Assembly (NCBI GenBank): GCA_964397015.1
Contig: CAYNHL010000060.1
Span: forward strand, 1-21,714
Length of the DNA: 21,714 bases
Source: MADRE2 sp964397015
GTDB lineage: Bacteria; Desulfobacterota; Desulfobacteria; Desulfobacterales; Desulfobacteraceae
Reading direction: 5' to 3'
Below the pieces are notes generated by a model, which was not told the DNA's origin, ran no database searches, and worked only from the letters and a program-made list of their open reading frames with translations. The position numbers were made by a program, and so were the translations under genes. Each line of letters opens with the position of its first letter. The stretch's first letter is position 1. Shown here in pieces: positions 14,791-21,714 of this stretch.

Positions 14791-15264
14791 TTATCCTTTT
14801 GTCAGCTGTACGGATAAATTGGCCATTTCAACAGCAGCCAGTGCGGCATCAAACCCTTTGTTGCCGGCTTTGGTCCCTGCTCGTTCGATGGCCTGTTCAA
14901 TTGTATCCGTGGTCAGCACACCAAATATGACCGGCATGGCGTATTGCAGGCTGACACTGGCAATCCCCTTTGACACCTCTGCACAGACATAGTCGTAATG
15001 GGATGTTGCACCCCGGATCACCGCGCCCAAGCAGATAATGGCATCATATTTTTTTGTTGCCGCCATCTTTCCTGCCACCAGCGGAATCTCAAACGCCCCC
15101 GGCACCTTTACAACCGTGATATCCTTGTCGTCTGCTCCGCTGCGTGTCAACGCATCCAGGGCGCCTCCCAGAAGCTTTTCCGTTATAAAATCATTAAAAC
15201 GGCCGGCAATGATTCCAAATTTCTTTCCATCCGCTCTCAGGCTTGCTTCAATAATTTCTGGCAT
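14791..15264 (-). CDS. ribH: 6,7-dimethyl-8-ribityllumazine synthase
   Basis: Condenses 5-amino-6-ribitylaminouracil with 3,4-dihydroxy-2-butanone-4-phosphate to lumazine, the penultimate riboflavin step; usually an icosahedral or pentameric assembly. The 157-residue sequence has GRFNDFITEKLLGGA, VPGAFEIPLVA, CLGAVIRGATSHYDYV with the catalytic histidine (His89) and FGVLTTDTIEQAIERAG, all standard. An AAGGA ribosome site precedes the ATG. It follows ribBA by 40 nt, the widest gap inside this cluster. Confidence 0.98.
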   Translation of the reverse strand: MPEIIEASLRADGKKFGIIAGRFNDFITEKLLGGALDALTRSGADDKDITVVKVPGAFEIPLVAGKMAATKKYDAIICLGAVIRGATSHYDYVCAEVSKGIASVSLQYAMPVIFGVLTTDTIEQAIERAGTKAGNKGFDAALAAVEMANLSVQLTKG

Positions 15265-15304
15265 GGTTTCGGATCCTTATCTTTTTTGGGTCAAGTCCTG
15301 GACA

Positions 15305-16510
15305 TCACGACAGTTTAAGCATGTGTCCCATTTTAAGCTGTTTGCATTTCAGGTAACATTCATTATGGCAGTTGGTCGGCACTTCAATTGGGACCTGCTC
15401 GACTATGCTCAGGCCGTAACCCTCCAATCCTATCATCTTTTTGGGGTTATTGGTCAAGAGCCTCATCTTGCGGACTCCGAGATCGACCAGCATCTGTGCT
15501 CCGATACCGTAGTCCCTCATGTCGGCCTTGAATCCCAGTTTTTCATTGGCTTCCACAGTATCATACCCCTGCCGCTGGTATTCATAGGCTTTGAGCTTGT
15601 TCACAAGCCCTATGCCACGGCCTTCCTGGCGCAGGTACAGCAGCACACCGCTGCCGTTTTCCTCCATCATCTCCATGGCTTTATGGAGCTGATCCTGGCA
15701 GTCACACCGCTGGGACCCGAAAATATCACCGGTCATGCACTCGGAATGAACCCTGACGAGCATCGGTTTTTCCGGATCGATCTCCCCTTTTACCATGGCG
15801 ATATGAGTCAGGTTGTCCAGATCGTTTTCATAGGCGATAATAGAGAACTCCCCGCCGATCTTTGTTGGAATTACGGTCTGGGCTGCCCGCCTGACAAACG
15901 ATTCCTTTTTCAGCCGGTACTCGACCAGGTCGGCAATGGTACAGACTCCTATCCCGTGTGTCTCACTGAATTTCATCAGGGACGGCATACGTGCCATGGT
16001 CCCGTCGTCATCCATGATTTCACAAATCACGCCGGCGGGCTTGAGGCCTGCCAGGCGGGCAAGGTCCACTGAACCCTCTGTCTGGCCTATGCGGATCATA
16101 ACCCCGCCTTTTCTGGCACGCAGCGGAAAAATATGGCCTGGCCGGGCAAGGTCGTCCGGCCCGGCATCATCTGCAACCGCGGCCAGGATGGTTGTCGCCC
16201 TGTCCGCAGCTGAAATCCCGGTGGTCACACCTTTTCGGGCTTCGATGGATACCGTGAAACCGGTTTCGAACTGTGAGGTGTTGTTTTCCACCATCAGCGG
16301 CAGTTCCAGCCTGTCCACAATATCGGAATCAAGGGACAGGCATATCAGCCCCCTGCCGTACTTTGCCATGAAATTAATTGCTTCAGGGGTCACGCACTCA
16401 GCGGCCATGGTCAGGTCCCCTTCGTTCTCCCTGTCTTCATCATCCACCAGGATAACCATTTTCCCATTCTTTATATCCTGGATTGCCTGTTCTATTGTAA
16501 TATGCGGCAT
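15305..16510 (-). CDS. ribBA: Bifunctional 3,4-dihydroxy-2-butanone-4-phosphate synthase / GTP cyclohydrolase II
   Basis: Supplies both branches of riboflavin synthesis, from ribulose 5-phosphate and from GTP. Residues 1 to about 205 are the RibB domain with EDRENEGDL (25-33), GISAADRATTI and RPGHIFPL; the later RIGQTEGSVDLARLAG has Gln where many homologues have His, a known variant. From about 206 is the RibA domain: LVRVHSECMTGDIFGS.RCDC gives zinc ligands Cys258, Cys269 and Cys271, and RQEGRGIGL (294-302) binds substrate phosphate. 401 residues is normal. The ATG at 16510 (MPHITIEQAI) has GAGGA upstream; an open frame that continues upstream into ribE lacks family similarity. Confidence 0.97.
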   Translation of the reverse strand: MPHITIEQAIQDIKNGKMVILVDDEDRENEGDLTMAAECVTPEAINFMAKYGRGLICLSLDSDIVDRLELPLMVENNTSQFETGFTVSIEARKGVTTGISAADRATTILAAVADDAGPDDLARPGHIFPLRARKGGVMIRIGQTEGSVDLARLAGLKPAGVICEIMDDDGTMARMPSLMKFSETHGIGVCTIADLVEYRLKKESFVRRAAQTVIPTKIGGEFSIIAYENDLDNLTHIAMVKGEIDPEKPMLVRVHSECMTGDIFGSQRCDCQDQLHKAMEMMEENGSGVLLYLRQEGRGIGLVNKLKAYEYQRQGYDTVEANEKLGFKADMRDYGIGAQMLVDLGVRKMRLLTNNPKKMIGLEGYGLSIVEQVPIEVPTNCHNECYLKCKQLKMGHMLKLS

Positions 16511-16529
16511 ATTGCTGTCCTCGATCAAT

Positions 16530-17192
16530 TTATAAAAAACCATTCCTGGCCAAAAGGTCCAGATCCACACCTTTGCTGAGCATGGGTGCACCTGAGGCCC
16601 CCGTTGCCTGCTGCAACATCTTCCTGATATACTTGCCTATCATGTCGGTCTCAATATTCACCTCGTCCCCGGGCGACTTCAAACCCAGGGTGGTCGCCTG
16701 TGCGGTGTGAGGGATTACACTTACTTCAAAATCCGTATCAGAGCAGGAGTTTATGGTCAGGCTGATGCCGTCCACGGCCACAGATCCCTTTTCGATCATC
16801 TCAGCCATCAGTGAACCTGCTGCACCTATACGGATTATGAGAGCATTGGATCTTTTCTTCAAAGACACAATGGTACCTGTACCGTCAATGTGGCCGGAAA
16901 CCAGGTGACCGTCAATCCTGTCGGAAAGGCGCAGCGCACGTTCAAGGTTGACCCTCATGCCGGCCTTTGCATGCTTGAATGTCGTTCGATCGACGGTTTC
17001 AGGCGCCATGTCAACGTCAAACACATCTGGTTCCAGGCGGGTTGCCGTCAGGCAGGCCCCGTTCACGGCAATGGAATCCCCTACCCGGCTCCCGGAAAGG
17101 TCCATGTCCGTGGAAATGGTCAGAACCCTTCCTTCCTGCCGGGCCGCTATTTTCCGGACGGTTCCGAAACTCTCGACAATACCTGTAAACAA
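16530..17192 (-). CDS. ribE: Riboflavin synthase, alpha subunit
   Basis: Dismutates two lumazine molecules to riboflavin. The 220-residue protein has the two tandem lumazine-binding repeats: the first with FTGIVESFGTV and VNGACLTATRL, the second with GHIDGTGTIV and VDGISLTINSC, plus a trimerisation tail (DMIGKYIRKML). The start is TTG at 17192, giving the family-typical M-F-T-G-I-V-E, with AGGGGA seven bases upstream; a second TTG at 17213 would overlap ribD and lacks conservation. It starts 17 nt after ribD and ends 19 nt before ribBA. Confidence 0.96.
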   Translation of the reverse strand: MFTGIVESFGTVRKIAARQEGRVLTISTDMDLSGSRVGDSIAVNGACLTATRLEPDVFDVDMAPETVDRTTFKHAKAGMRVNLERALRLSDRIDGHLVSGHIDGTGTIVSLKKRSNALIIRIGAAGSLMAEMIEKGSVAVDGISLTINSCSDTDFEVSVIPHTAQATTLGLKSPGDEVNIETDMIGKYIRKMLQQATGASGAPMLSKGVDLDLLARNGFL

Positions 17193-17199
17193 AATCGGT

Positions 17200-17205
17200 T
17201 CCCCT
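17200..17205 (-). promoter_or_regulatory. Shine-Dalgarno sequence supporting the TTG start of ribE
   Basis: AGGGGA on the minus strand, seven bases before TTG 17192. Together with the conserved start of riboflavin synthases (MFTGIVE) it decides the start. Confidence 0.75.
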
Positions 17206-17209
17206 GTGA

Positions 17210-18322
17210 TCAACGCTTTAAATAACCCTGGATCAGCACATCACCCTGTTCAAACTGGCGCACCTGAACACGGTCAAGGCTGAACGCATCCTTCATCAGC
17301 AGCGGCCCTTCCCCCCTGCAGACCGGTACTCCGTCGTCCCCTCCTAAAATCCTTGGGGCCAGAAAAGCCATAACCTTGTTGACAATTCCGTCATGAAGAG
17401 CGCTGTAGGCAACCTGCCCGCCGCCCTCTATCAATAGACTCTGGATACCGATTTCTCCTAACCTAATCATCACCCGGGCTAAATCAAGCCTCCCATTTTT
17501 CAATGGAACCTGAATCACCCGGGCTCCCCGATTTTCCAGCCCGGCAATTTTTTTTTCATCTGCACCAGGCCCGGCAAAAAAAACAGCATGGGAGCCTTCG
17601 CCTGAACCGCCGGACCCCATGACCCGGGCATTGATATCAACACCAAGATTGGTGTCCAGTATGATTCGTACCGGATCCCTGGATACCAGGCCGGACCGCC
17701 GTGCTGTCAAAGACGGATCATCCGCGTGTACCGTACCCGATCCCACAAGTATGCCGTCCACTTCATGGCGGATCTGGTGCCCGTACCGGCGGGCGGATTC
17801 ACCCGTCACCCACTTTGAATCCCCACTTCGTGTTGCTATACGTCCGTCAAGCGTTGCAGCGGTTTTCAAAATCACGAAAGGATGCCTGTCATGCCGGACA
17901 TACCATGAAAAAGCTTCGATAAGGTCCCTGCATGCCTGCTCCATCACGCCGGTCTGAACATCGATTCCATTCTGCCTCAACCACTTTGTACCGCCACCGG
18001 CCACAAAAGGATTGGGATCTTCACAGCCAACCACCACCCGGGTAATTCCGGCTGACAGTATCAGGTGTGTACATGGCGGCGTTTTCCCGAAATGGTTGCA
18101 GGGCTCGAGGGTGACATAAATCGTGGCGCCGGAGGCATGGGGCCCGGCATCTTCTATGGCATTCACTTCGGCATGGGGAAGTCCGGGGCCCTGGTGCCAT
18201 CCACGGCCCACCACCCTGTTGTCGTGTACCACAACCGCACCGACACAGGGATTGGGAGATGTAAATCCCCTGCCCTTTTCAGCCAGCTCGACGGCCAACT
18301 GCATATAATCTTGATCAGTCAT
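17210..18322 (-). CDS. ribD: Bifunctional diaminohydroxyphosphoribosylaminopyrimidine deaminase / 5-amino-6-(5-phosphoribosylamino)uracil reductase
   Basis: Carries out the second and third steps of the GTP branch of riboflavin synthesis. The N-terminal zinc deaminase domain (about 1-145) shows PNPCVGAV, HAE (His50, Glu52) and LEPCNHFGKTPPC with zinc ligands Cys75 and Cys84. The C-terminal NADPH-dependent reductase domain starts at about FVILKTAATLDGRIAT, with WVTGE.ARR, GIL.GSGTV.ADDPSLTARR and LLIEGGGQVA. 370 residues is typical. The ATG overlaps the nrdR stop as ATGA, so the two genes are translationally coupled. No FMN riboswitch precedes it, consistent with the gene being internal to an operon. 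Confidence 0.97.
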   Translation of the reverse strand: MTDQDYMQLAVELAEKGRGFTSPNPCVGAVVVHDNRVVGRGWHQGPGLPHAEVNAIEDAGPHASGATIYVTLEPCNHFGKTPPCTHLILSAGITRVVVGCEDPNPFVAGGGTKWLRQNGIDVQTGVMEQACRDLIEAFSWYVRHDRHPFVILKTAATLDGRIATRSGDSKWVTGESARRYGHQIRHEVDGILVGSGTVHADDPSLTARRSGLVSRDPVRIILDTNLGVDINARVMGSGGSGEGSHAVFFAGPGADEKKIAGLENRGARVIQVPLKNGRLDLARVMIRLGEIGIQSLLIEGGGQVAYSALHDGIVNKVMAFLAPRILGGDDGVPVCRGEGPLLMKDAFSLDRVQVRQFEQGDVLIQGYLKR

Positions 18323-18819
18323 CGGTCTTCAGACCCGTCTGAAGACCCGGTGTCACCTCCAGACCATTTCTGGGGAATCAGGCGCTTGAGTTCTGCGAGA
18401 AAATCATCTACATCCTTGAATTCCCGGTAAACCGAGGCAAAACGGACATAGGCCACATCGTCGACAAGCTTGAGTGCCTGTATGACTTTTTCTCCCACGA
18501 CACTGGAAGGAATCTCGCTCTTGTTGAGCTCCCTGAGATCCCGCTCGATGGTATCCACCACGACCTGGATCTGGTGAATGGATATCACCCTTTTTTCACA
18601 GGCCTTTTTAATACCGGCCAGCAATTTGTCACGGTTGAACTCTTCTCTGCGATTGTCTTTTTTCACAATCATGATGGGGGTCATTTCAATGCGCTCATAA
18701 GTGGTGAACCGTCTTTCACACACCTGGCATTCCCGGCGCCTTCGAACCTCGAGTTCTATTTTTCCGGGTCTTGAATCAACCACCCGTGTATTCAGCACGC
18801 CGCAATATGGGCATTTCAT
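18319..18819 (-). CDS. nrdR: Transcriptional repressor NrdR
   Basis: ATP/dATP-sensing repressor of ribonucleotide reductase genes. The N-terminal zinc ribbon has Cys3, Cys6, Cys31 and Cys34 (MKCPYC...RRRRECQVC), followed by RRFTTYER, and an ATP-cone domain from about 48 to 138 (VKKDNRREEFNRDKLLAGI...). The rest, VAYVRFASVYREFKDVDDF, is also standard. The 166-residue length includes a Ser/Gly/Asp-rich tail after QKW. ATG at 18819 has AGGAG upstream; a longer frame beginning at 18840 is not conserved. No nrd genes or NrdR boxes were noticed in the window. Confidence 0.97.
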   Translation of the reverse strand: MKCPYCGVLNTRVVDSRPGKIELEVRRRRECQVCERRFTTYERIEMTPIMIVKKDNRREEFNRDKLLAGIKKACEKRVISIHQIQVVVDTIERDLRELNKSEIPSSVVGEKVIQALKLVDDVAYVRFASVYREFKDVDDFLAELKRLIPQKWSGGDTGSSDGSEDR

Positions 18820-18833
18820 GTCAGTCTCCTGGA

Positions 18834-19298
18834 TCAGCAATCCAGATGTATAAGCTCAACCCCTGCATCGTCAAACATCCGGGTAGTCATTGGATCATCG
18901 TATCCATCCTGGTAATACACGCTTTTAATCCCGGCATTAATGATCATTTTGGCGCAGATGGCGCATGGCAGATTGGTACAGTACAATACAGCCCCGTTAA
19001 CCGGGATACCATGACAGGCAGCCTGGATAATGGCATTCTGCTCTGCATGGACACCACGGCACAACTCGTGTTTTTCACCTGAAGGCACCTTGAGCTGTTC
19101 CCTGAGGCATCCGGTCTCCCTGCAATGGGCGATTCCGGTAGGTGCCCCATTGTATCCGGAACACAGGATCCGCTTGTCCTTGACAAGGATGGCCCCTACC
19201 CTGCGGCGGATGCAGGTGGCACGCTGGGCGACCAGGCGGGTAATCCCCATGAAATATTCATGCCACGACGGACGGGTGTACTGTGCCTGCGGATCCAT
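18834..19298 (-). CDS. dCMP/cytidine deaminase family protein (ComEB-like)
   Basis: Zinc-dependent deaminase most like dCMP deaminases, which make dUMP for thymidylate synthesis. Zinc and catalytic residues are His84 and Glu86 in GVHAEQNAI and Cys112/Cys115 in CTNLPCAICAKM; RPSWHEYFMGIT and GYNGAPTG match the family N-terminus. 154 residues is normal. The ATG shares one base with the glyA stop (TGATG) and has no evident ribosome site, so translation is probably coupled to glyA. Position between glyA and nrdR fits deoxynucleotide and one-carbon metabolism. Confidence 0.93.
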   Translation of the reverse strand: MDPQAQYTRPSWHEYFMGITRLVAQRATCIRRRVGAILVKDKRILCSGYNGAPTGIAHCRETGCLREQLKVPSGEKHELCRGVHAEQNAIIQAACHGIPVNGAVLYCTNLPCAICAKMIINAGIKSVYYQDGYDDPMTTRMFDDAGVELIHLDC

Positions 19299-20536
19299 CA
19301 GGTGGCCATGTCTTTATAGAGCGGAAACTCGGTACAAAGACCCCTGACCTCCCGGGCCACGGATTCTGTACATGCCTCATCATCCAGGACATCACAGATC
19401 AATGCGGCCATCTTTCGGCATGCGGATTCATCCATTCCTCTGGATGTCACAAGGGGCAGGCCGATGCGGATACCACTGGTTACAAACGGTCCCCTGCTGT
19501 CATTGGGCACCGTGTTCTTGTTCACGGTTATACCTGCCCTTCCAAGCCGTTCTTCCGCGTCCTTTCCCGATATATCCCTGCCGGTGAAATCAACCAGCAC
19601 CAGGTGATTGTCCGTGCCGCCGGATATCAATTTATACCCTCTCTCCATCATGATCCCGGCCAGAACGGCTGCATTCTTGACAACCTGTTTCTGATATTCG
19701 GCAAAGGATGGAAGAAAAGCTTCTTTGAACGCCACGGCCTTGGCAGCGATAACGTGCATCAGCGGGCCGCCCTGTATGCCGGGAAAAATCTGGCTGCCGA
19801 TCTTTTTAGCGTGTTCGGCACCGGACAGGATCAGTCCGCCCCTTGGCCCCCTGAGAGTTTTGTGGGTGGTCGATGTCACCACGTCGGCGTGGGAAACCGG
19901 AGACGGGTGAACGCCGGCTGCCACGAGTCCTGCGATATGTGCCATGTCAACCATCAGCAAGGCCCCTGTTGATTTTGCGATATCGGCAAATGCTTTGAAA
20001 TCTATAATCCTGGGATAAGCACTGGCTCCGGCAATAATCATTTTCGGCTTATGTTTTTTAGCAAGGTCCGCTACCTGGTCTAAATCAATTCGTTGAGTTT
20101 CAGGGGATAACCCGTAATGGGCCACATCATAGAGACGGCCTGAAAAGCTGACCGGGCTGCCATGGGTCAGGTGGCCGCCATGGGACAGGTCCATGCCCAG
20201 GATTTTATCCCCTGGGGATAAAAATGCGAAATACACCCCCATATTGGCCTGGGATCCCGAATGGGGCTGCACATTGGCATATTCTGCATTAAAAAGTTTC
20301 TGCGCCCTCTCGATCGCAAGATTCTCGGCCTGGTCCACAAACTGGCATCCACCATAATACCGCTTGGCCGGATACCCCTCGGCATATTTATTGGTAAGTA
20401 TCGATCCCTGGGCTTCCATCACGGCCGGGCTGACCACATTTTCAGATGCGATCAGGTTAAGTTCGTTTTCCTGCCGGTCTGCTTCGAGTTCAATGATGCC
20501 TGCAATTTCGGTATCCACCTTATCGAGAAATGTCAT
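19298..20536 (-). CDS. glyA: Serine hydroxymethyltransferase
   Basis: PLP enzyme interconverting serine and glycine with transfer of a one-carbon unit to tetrahydrofolate. The 412-residue sequence holds LNLIASENVVSPAV, KYAEGYPAKRYYGGC, MDLSHGGHLTHG, LLMVDMAHIAGLVAAG and the PLP lysine Lys226 in VTSTTHKTLRGPRGG, all standard. AAGGA lies six bases before the ATG. It follows rpiB by 22 nt and overlaps the deaminase gene by one base. An rpiB-glyA-deaminase-nrdR-rib series is common in Desulfobacterota. Confidence 0.98.
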   Translation of the reverse strand: MTFLDKVDTEIAGIIELEADRQENELNLIASENVVSPAVMEAQGSILTNKYAEGYPAKRYYGGCQFVDQAENLAIERAQKLFNAEYANVQPHSGSQANMGVYFAFLSPGDKILGMDLSHGGHLTHGSPVSFSGRLYDVAHYGLSPETQRIDLDQVADLAKKHKPKMIIAGASAYPRIIDFKAFADIAKSTGALLMVDMAHIAGLVAAGVHPSPVSHADVVTSTTHKTLRGPRGGLILSGAEHAKKIGSQIFPGIQGGPLMHVIAAKAVAFKEAFLPSFAEYQKQVVKNAAVLAGIMMERGYKLISGGTDNHLVLVDFTGRDISGKDAEERLGRAGITVNKNTVPNDSRGPFVTSGIRIGLPLVTSRGMDESACRKMAALICDVLDDEACTESVAREVRGLCTEFPLYKDMAT

Positions 20537-20558
20537 GAGAATCCTTCAGTTCAATGTA

Positions 20559-20993
20559 TCATTCGTCAATGGATTGAATGCGGTCCTGGTGCCGTCCTCC
20601 TTCAAATCCGGTTTCAAGGAAAGTGTCCACTATCTCGTATGCCAGTATATCTCCGATAATCCGCCCGCCGAGAACCAGGATATTGGCATCGTTGTGAAGC
20701 CGGCTCATCCTGGCGGAAAAAAGATCGGAGCACAAAGCCGCCCTGACATTCTTGAAGCGGTTGGCCACCATGGACATCCCGAGACCTGAACCGCAAAGCA
20801 GAATGCCCCTGGAAAATTGCTTGTCCGCCACCGCCTGCGCCACTTTCTTCCCAATTGTTACATAATTAACGGATTCAGTGCTGTGTGTACCGGCATCCTC
20901 TACACGGCAGCCTTTGTGGGACAGATATGCCTTTATTTTTTCCTTGAGTTCGAATGCCGCGTGGTCACTGCCGATGATTATGGATAAGTCCAT
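20559..20993 (-). CDS. rpiB: Ribose-5-phosphate isomerase B
   Basis: Interconverts ribose 5-phosphate and ribulose 5-phosphate; the latter is a substrate of RibB encoded downstream. The 144-residue sequence shows IIIGSDHAAFELKEKIK, GILLCGSGLGMSM with the catalytic Cys67, and NVRAALCSD...SRLHNDANILVLGGRIIG. ATG at 20993 has AGGGG about eight bases upstream; TTG at 20999 is closer to the ribosome site and less likely. Confidence 0.97.
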   Translation of the reverse strand: MDLSIIIGSDHAAFELKEKIKAYLSHKGCRVEDAGTHSTESVNYVTIGKKVAQAVADKQFSRGILLCGSGLGMSMVANRFKNVRAALCSDLFSARMSRLHNDANILVLGGRIIGDILAYEIVDTFLETGFEGGRHQDRIQSIDE

Positions 20994-21014
20994 ATGCAAA
21001 CCCCTTTGCCGAGT

Positions 21015-21248
21015 CTACGACATTTTCTTGATATAATCGATCGCGTCCTGAACCGTCACCAGTTTTTCAGCGTCATCATCATCGATCTCGATTTCAAAAA
21101 CCTCTTCCATTGACATTATCAATTCCACAATGGTCAGGGAATCGGCACCGAGATCATCGATAAGTGAGGCCTGGGGAACCACGTCATCGATATCGATATT
21201 TTTTATCTTTTCGGCGATCACTTTTTTGACTTTGGCTTCAACAGTCAT
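21015..21248 (-). CDS. acpP: Acyl carrier protein
   Basis: Carries growing fatty acyl chains on 4'-phosphopantetheine. The 77-residue acidic protein has the attachment serine Ser37 in LGADSLTIVELIM and the typical VFEIEIDDDDAEKLVTVQDAIDYI. Length and charge are normal. It lies 34 nt after rpmF; plsX, fabH and fabG, which often separate these two genes, are absent, as is fabF downstream. The AAGGAG upstream is about 12 nt from the ATG, a long spacing. Confidence 0.97.
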   Translation of the reverse strand: MTVEAKVKKVIAEKIKNIDIDDVVPQASLIDDLGADSLTIVELIMSMEEVFEIEIDDDDAEKLVTVQDAIDYIKKMS

Positions 21249-21282
21249 AAATCAGACAGTCTCCTTACAATGGTCCTGGGCC

Positions 21283-21474
21283 CTATTCAGCTTCCTCTTC
21301 TTCTATTCCAACGACCTGTCTTCCCTTGTAAACACCGCATTCCGGGCATGCAGCATGGGCCAGTTTCGGCTCCTGGCATTCAGGGCAAGTGGTGATGGTC
21401 GGAACCGCAACTGTCTGGTGGGTACGTCTTTTCCGGCCTCTGCTCTTTGAACTTTTCTGCTTGGGTACAGCCAT
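21283..21474 (-). CDS. rpmF: 50S ribosomal protein L32
   Basis: Zinc-ribbon ribosomal protein of the large subunit. The 63-residue sequence begins AVPKQKSSKSRGRKRRTH and carries C30-x2-C33 and C43-x2-C46 (TCPEC...ACPECG), the cysteine-containing form of L32, followed by VYKGRQVVG and an acidic tail. The ATG is preceded by AGGAG. It is the first gene of the long minus-strand cluster and has its own promoter candidate upstream. Confidence 0.97.
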   Translation of the reverse strand: MAVPKQKSSKSRGRKRRTHQTVAVPTITTCPECQEPKLAHAACPECGVYKGRQVVGIEEEEAE

Positions 21475-21542
21475 GATTTTCTCCTAACTGGTATATTTTA
21501 TTTCAAATTCATTCTACTGTTTTTTCAATCAAAAAACACATT

Positions 21543-21571
21543 TATTTACCCTACTTTCACAATAGTGTCAA
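21543..21571 (-). promoter_or_regulatory. Probable sigma70-type promoter of the rpmF cluster
   Basis: On the minus strand a perfect TTGACA (21571-21566) and TAAATA (21548-21543) are spaced by 17 nt, about 70 nt before the rpmF ATG. The pattern resembles the one ahead of sat. A TAGAAT further down is an alternative -10 without a good -35. Confidence 0.5.
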
Positions 21572-21630
21572 GAAAAATGGAAGGGTTGCTTCTCTTGCCA
21601 TTGACATTAGGATTTATGGGCAGTGTGTTT

Positions 21631-21714
21631 TTACTTTTTGGGGGCAGGTTTTAAGGTTATGCCGGATAAAGCGACCGCGGCCGTGTCCCGGTGGCATCCT
21701 GTGCCGATACCAGA
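21631..21714 (-). CDS. Possible C-terminal end of an upstream gene, cut by the window edge
   Basis: On the minus strand one frame is open from the window edge to TAA at 21633-21631 and encodes 27 residues ending ITLKPAPKK. The polar, lysine-rich end and the position just upstream of the promoter are compatible with a gene's 3' end, but no family is recognised and the fragment is too short to prove coding. The DUF177 (YceD) gene often precedes rpmF, but nothing here identifies it. Confidence 0.25.
   Translation of the reverse strand, partial: SGIGTGCHRDTAAVALSGITLKPAPKK

Noticed and set aside
15038..16072. A 344-residue plus-strand open frame opposite ribH and ribBA
   Set aside because: It lies entirely antisense to well-supported genes and has no family motifs; long antisense frames are expected from codon bias.
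16138..16150. RibB motif with Gln instead of His (RIGQTEG) as a sign of inactivation
   Set aside because: The GQTEGSVDL form is a known variant in RibBA proteins and the other catalytic motifs are intact.
18323..18850. FMN riboswitch ahead of the riboflavin genes
   Set aside because: ribD overlaps nrdR and no RFN-like conserved segments were seen upstream of any rib gene.
21594..21640. Plus-strand TTGACA near 21601 as a divergent promoter
   Set aside because: No convincing -10 at 16-18 nt spacing and no plus-strand gene follows within the window.

Overview
The window looks like a chromosomal housekeeping region of a sulfate-reducing Desulfobacterota bacterium, most likely Desulfobacteraceae-like. 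The reasons are a dissimilatory-type ATP sulfurylase (sat), a probable selenocysteine-containing periplasmic protein, and the gene order of the two long clusters. The lineage is inferred from gene content; no database was consulted. Base composition looks moderate, near half G+C.

Left third (about 45-6065, plus strand): a translation and RNA-modification operon ffh - rpsP - khpA - rimM - trmD - SPOUT methyltransferase - rplS - rnhB - yraN - rsmI. Genes overlap or sit a few bases apart, apart from short gaps before khpA and before rplS. The gap before rplS holds two stem-loops. yraN is broken by a 10-N assembly gap plus 52 bp of A+T-rich DNA. This insert is flanked by a perfect 10-bp direct repeat, and removing it with one repeat copy restores an intact YraN. 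This is the signature of an insertion-sequence copy collapsed during assembly.

Middle (6062-10005, minus strand): a two-gene unit, an SPFH-domain protein with three C-terminal zinc ribbons followed by a protein with two further zinc ribbons. Upstream of it lies sat, which has its own promoter-like sequence and a strong 13-bp-stem terminator. The zinc-ribbon gene meets rsmI tail to tail, and both stop codons lie in one TTAA.

Right half (10006-21474, minus strand, transcribed right to left): fifteen closely packed genes, rpmF - acpP - rpiB - glyA - comEB-like dCMP deaminase - nrdR - ribD - ribE - ribBA - ribH - nusB - MBL-fold hydrolase - pabB/pabC fusion - DUF1573 protein - HAD hydrolase. No gap exceeds about 40 nt. 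Together they cover one-carbon metabolism, the complete riboflavin core pathway, p-aminobenzoate synthesis and nucleotide control. The fatty-acid genes that often sit between rpmF, acpP and rpiB in related bacteria are absent.

The most notable observation is the DUF1573 gene. A single in-frame TGA lies exactly where the family has the first cysteine of its Cys-Gly-Cys motif. The family sequence continues on both sides, and a stem-loop starts 10 nt after the TGA with its loop at +17. It is best read as a selenoprotein (Sec76) and not as two truncated ORFs. No stretch over 300 bases lacks a gene; the largest non-genic stretches are 8394-8599 and 21475-21714.
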